In this document: positions 62,335 to 64,000 of the stretch, piece by piece
Layout: each line of letters opens with the position of its first letter
Position numbering within the stretch: the first letter of the stretch is position 1
Origin: Cricetomys ansorgei
Taxonomy: Eukaryota > Chordata > Mammalia > Rodentia > Nesomyidae
DNA: 64,000 nucleotides
Direction of reading: 5' to 3'
Assembly (NCBI GenBank): GCA_026225945.1
Contig: JAMJFZ010000879.1
Span: 434,001 to 498,000, forward strand
Translations under genes and position numbers: made by a program
The notes under the pieces: generated by a model
What the model saw: the letters and a program-made list of their open reading frames with translations, nothing else
Databases searched by the model: none
Told to the model about the DNA's origin: nothing

Positions 62335-62480
62335 CACGAGGAATGATTTCGCAGATAAAGACGCCTGCTGAACAAGACTGACTACCTGAGTTCAATTCCC
62401 AGAACCCACACAAAGGTGGAAGGAGACTCCACAGTTGGTGTATATACATGCACACACATGCACACACACACACTAATAAA
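62335..62480 (+). repeat. B3/B2-type SINE
   Basis: ACCTGAGTTCAATTCCCAGA, CCACACAAAGGTGGAAGGAG, then CA-rich tail. Confidence 0.7.
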
Positions 62481-62524
62481 AAATAAAATGATATGAAGTC
62501 AAATTTTAAAAAATCTAAAAGGAG

Positions 62525-62800
62525 CCGGCTGGACATGGCAGCCCAGGTCTGTAACACCAGCACTCAGAAAGTAGAGCCACAGACAGGAAAAGCACCACTA
62601 GCTCAAGGCCAGCCTGGTCTGCAAGCAAGTTCTGGGCCACCAACGCTAAAAATGAGACTGTGGCTAAAACATAAAAGACTTAAGTCAGTTGAGTCAGGCA
62701 TGAGGACCTGTAACCCCGTTGCTTGGAGGCTAAGCAGGAGGGCCTCAAGTTTAAGGCCAGCCTGGACTACACAACTCTGTCTTTCAAAAAAGGCCAAGCC
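62525..62800 (+). repeat. Two adjacent B1-like SINEs
   Basis: CAGGTCTGTAACACCAGCAC with CAAGGCCAGCCTGGTCTGCA, then GAGTCAGGCATGAGGACCTG with TAAGGCCAGCCTGGACTACA. Confidence 0.65.
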
Positions 62801-63204
62801 AGAAGAAATGAAGCTTTTTAAAATAACAGATAGGAACATACAGAGACGTAAGATATATAATGGTTGAAGGAAAGTGACAAATATTGAAGATGGAGAAAAG
62901 CTAACGTGAGGAAATATAATGACAAATAAAACAAACATACAAGTAACTAGGAGACTTCTGACATACAAACAAAAAACGTCTAAATGACATAATAAAATAC
63001 CAGAAATTCTAAGAAAATGACACTCAGGTAAAGTTAGCTGGACATCTACACAAAAACAAAAAAATAAAAATAAAAATAAATCAAATGATTTATACAGAAA
63101 AGAAGTTAGACTGTCTTCAGACTTTGTCCATCATTGGCACAAGACCCTAGAGTACCACACTTGCATACCCAAGAAAAGAAAGTGTGAACTAATGACTTGC
63201 TGCC

Positions 63205-63580
63205 CAATGACATGGCTAACCCTGTCTACATGACAGGATCGAGGATCACTGGCCAGCATCTAGACATGTCTGTGAGGGATTCTCTAGATGCACTGAACTG
63301 GGGTAGGCAAAGACCCTCTAAGCATGGGCATCATGTTCCATGGGCTCGGGTCCTGCACTCTACAAAAACGTGAAAGCGAACCAAGCCCCAGCATTCATCT
63401 CTCTCTGCTTCCTGACTGCAGATGCGTGTGAGTGAGCAACCTTGAGCTCCTGCTGCAACGACTTCCCTGCTATGGTGGGCTACCCACAGACTTGTAAGCT
63501 AGAATAAACCCCCTTCCTTAAATTGCTTTTTGTCAGGTATTTTATCCTAGCAACATGTAAAGTAACTTAATACAGTCACC
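63205..63580 (+). mobile_element. DNA-transposon-like medium-copy repeat (URR1-like)
   Basis: TGTCTGTGAGGGATTCTCTA, ATTCATCTCTCTCTGCTTCC, AGAATAAACCCCCTTCCTTA, TTTTTGTCAGGTATTTTATC. Confidence 0.55.
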
Positions 63581-64000
63581 AAACTTCAACAGTAAATCCC
63601 CAAGTAAACTGTCTGCAGTATTCTAGAACTTAGGGAACATAGTTCTACAAACTTTCCCTGTGCCCCACTAGGAAACAAGCTTCAGAAATCCAAAATAATG
63701 ACAGTACCGTGTCCTGAGGACTGGTGGCAAACATCGCATGGATACTTGTAGAATTAAGACTGAGCACTAGTTGAGGGAAGATGGTGTGTAATGATCTAAT
63801 GTTCTGAAGCTATAAATACTCTTCAAGTAGCCTCTAAATAGTGGGCCAGAAAGTTACTGAATTTCTCTTTCACTCTGTTCCTTTTGTCAGTTGAAGTTGG
63901 CAGGACAGACAGGCTTGGGCCAAGAAACATTTTTTGGATTAAAATTGGCAGTCATTGCCAACCACACAGCTGAGCTTGACACGGCCTGCATCTATGGGGT

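Larger units (their letters stand above)
58164..64000. other. Dnajb14 intron 1 (partial), repeat-dominated
   Basis: The stretch from exon 2 to the right edge holds only SINEs, an LTR-like copy and simple repeats. There is no CpG island or exon 1 sequence, so the promoter lies beyond the window. Confidence 0.75.

Noticed and set aside
62493..62968. Two overlapping open frames of more than 120 codons
   Set aside because: Both are translations of the two B1-like SINEs at 62525-62800.

Overview
The window is nuclear DNA of a murid or cricetid rodent. The evidence is the dense mix of B1, B2/B3, ID and ID-B1 (B4-like) SINEs, rodent-type LINE-1 3' ends, and long (TG)n, (GA)n and (GGAA)n microsatellites, together with intron-containing mammalian genes. 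I cannot name the species from sequence alone.

Three protein-coding genes are present, in the mammalian 4q23-like order DAPP1 > LAMTOR3 < DNAJB14 <. (1) 1 to about 9.4 kb, + strand: the last four coding exons of Dapp1 (Bam32), encoding most of the C-terminal PH domain, then a probable 2.3-kb 3' UTR. The SH2-domain exons lie upstream of the window. (2) About 11.4 to 20.3 kb, - strand: the complete Lamtor3 (MP1) gene, six coding exons that join to exactly 124 codons plus stop, starting in a CpG island at about 20.1-20.65 kb. Dapp1 and Lamtor3 converge tail to tail. (3) About 24.1 kb to beyond the right edge, - strand: Dnajb14, with coding exons 2-8 in the window. They supply 1007 nt of coding sequence, which fits the 379-residue family length if exon 1 (about 44 codons) lies beyond base 64000. 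The 3' UTR may be very long (down to about 24.1 kb).

Every exon was delimited by AG/GT splice sites and by a reading phase that carries across each junction. The rest is intron and intergenic DNA full of interspersed repeats. These include relics of an old minus-strand L1 spread over about 39.85-42.48 kb, four younger L1 3' ends, a U6 snRNA pseudogene, three copies of an LTR-like 320-bp repeat, and a cluster of DNA-transposon-like medium-copy repeats at 51.7-54.9 kb with one copy nested in another.

The three genes are neighbours rather than a functional operon. DAPP1 is a phosphoinositide-binding B-cell adaptor, LAMTOR3 is a Ragulator/MEK1 scaffold subunit on lysosomes, and DNAJB14 is an ER-membrane Hsp40. 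I found no CRISPR array, tRNA gene or clearly new biological system. The most interesting leads are regulatory (a TFEB/MITF-type E-box in the Lamtor3 CpG island, and two intronic enhancer-like blocks in Dnajb14) and repeat-related.
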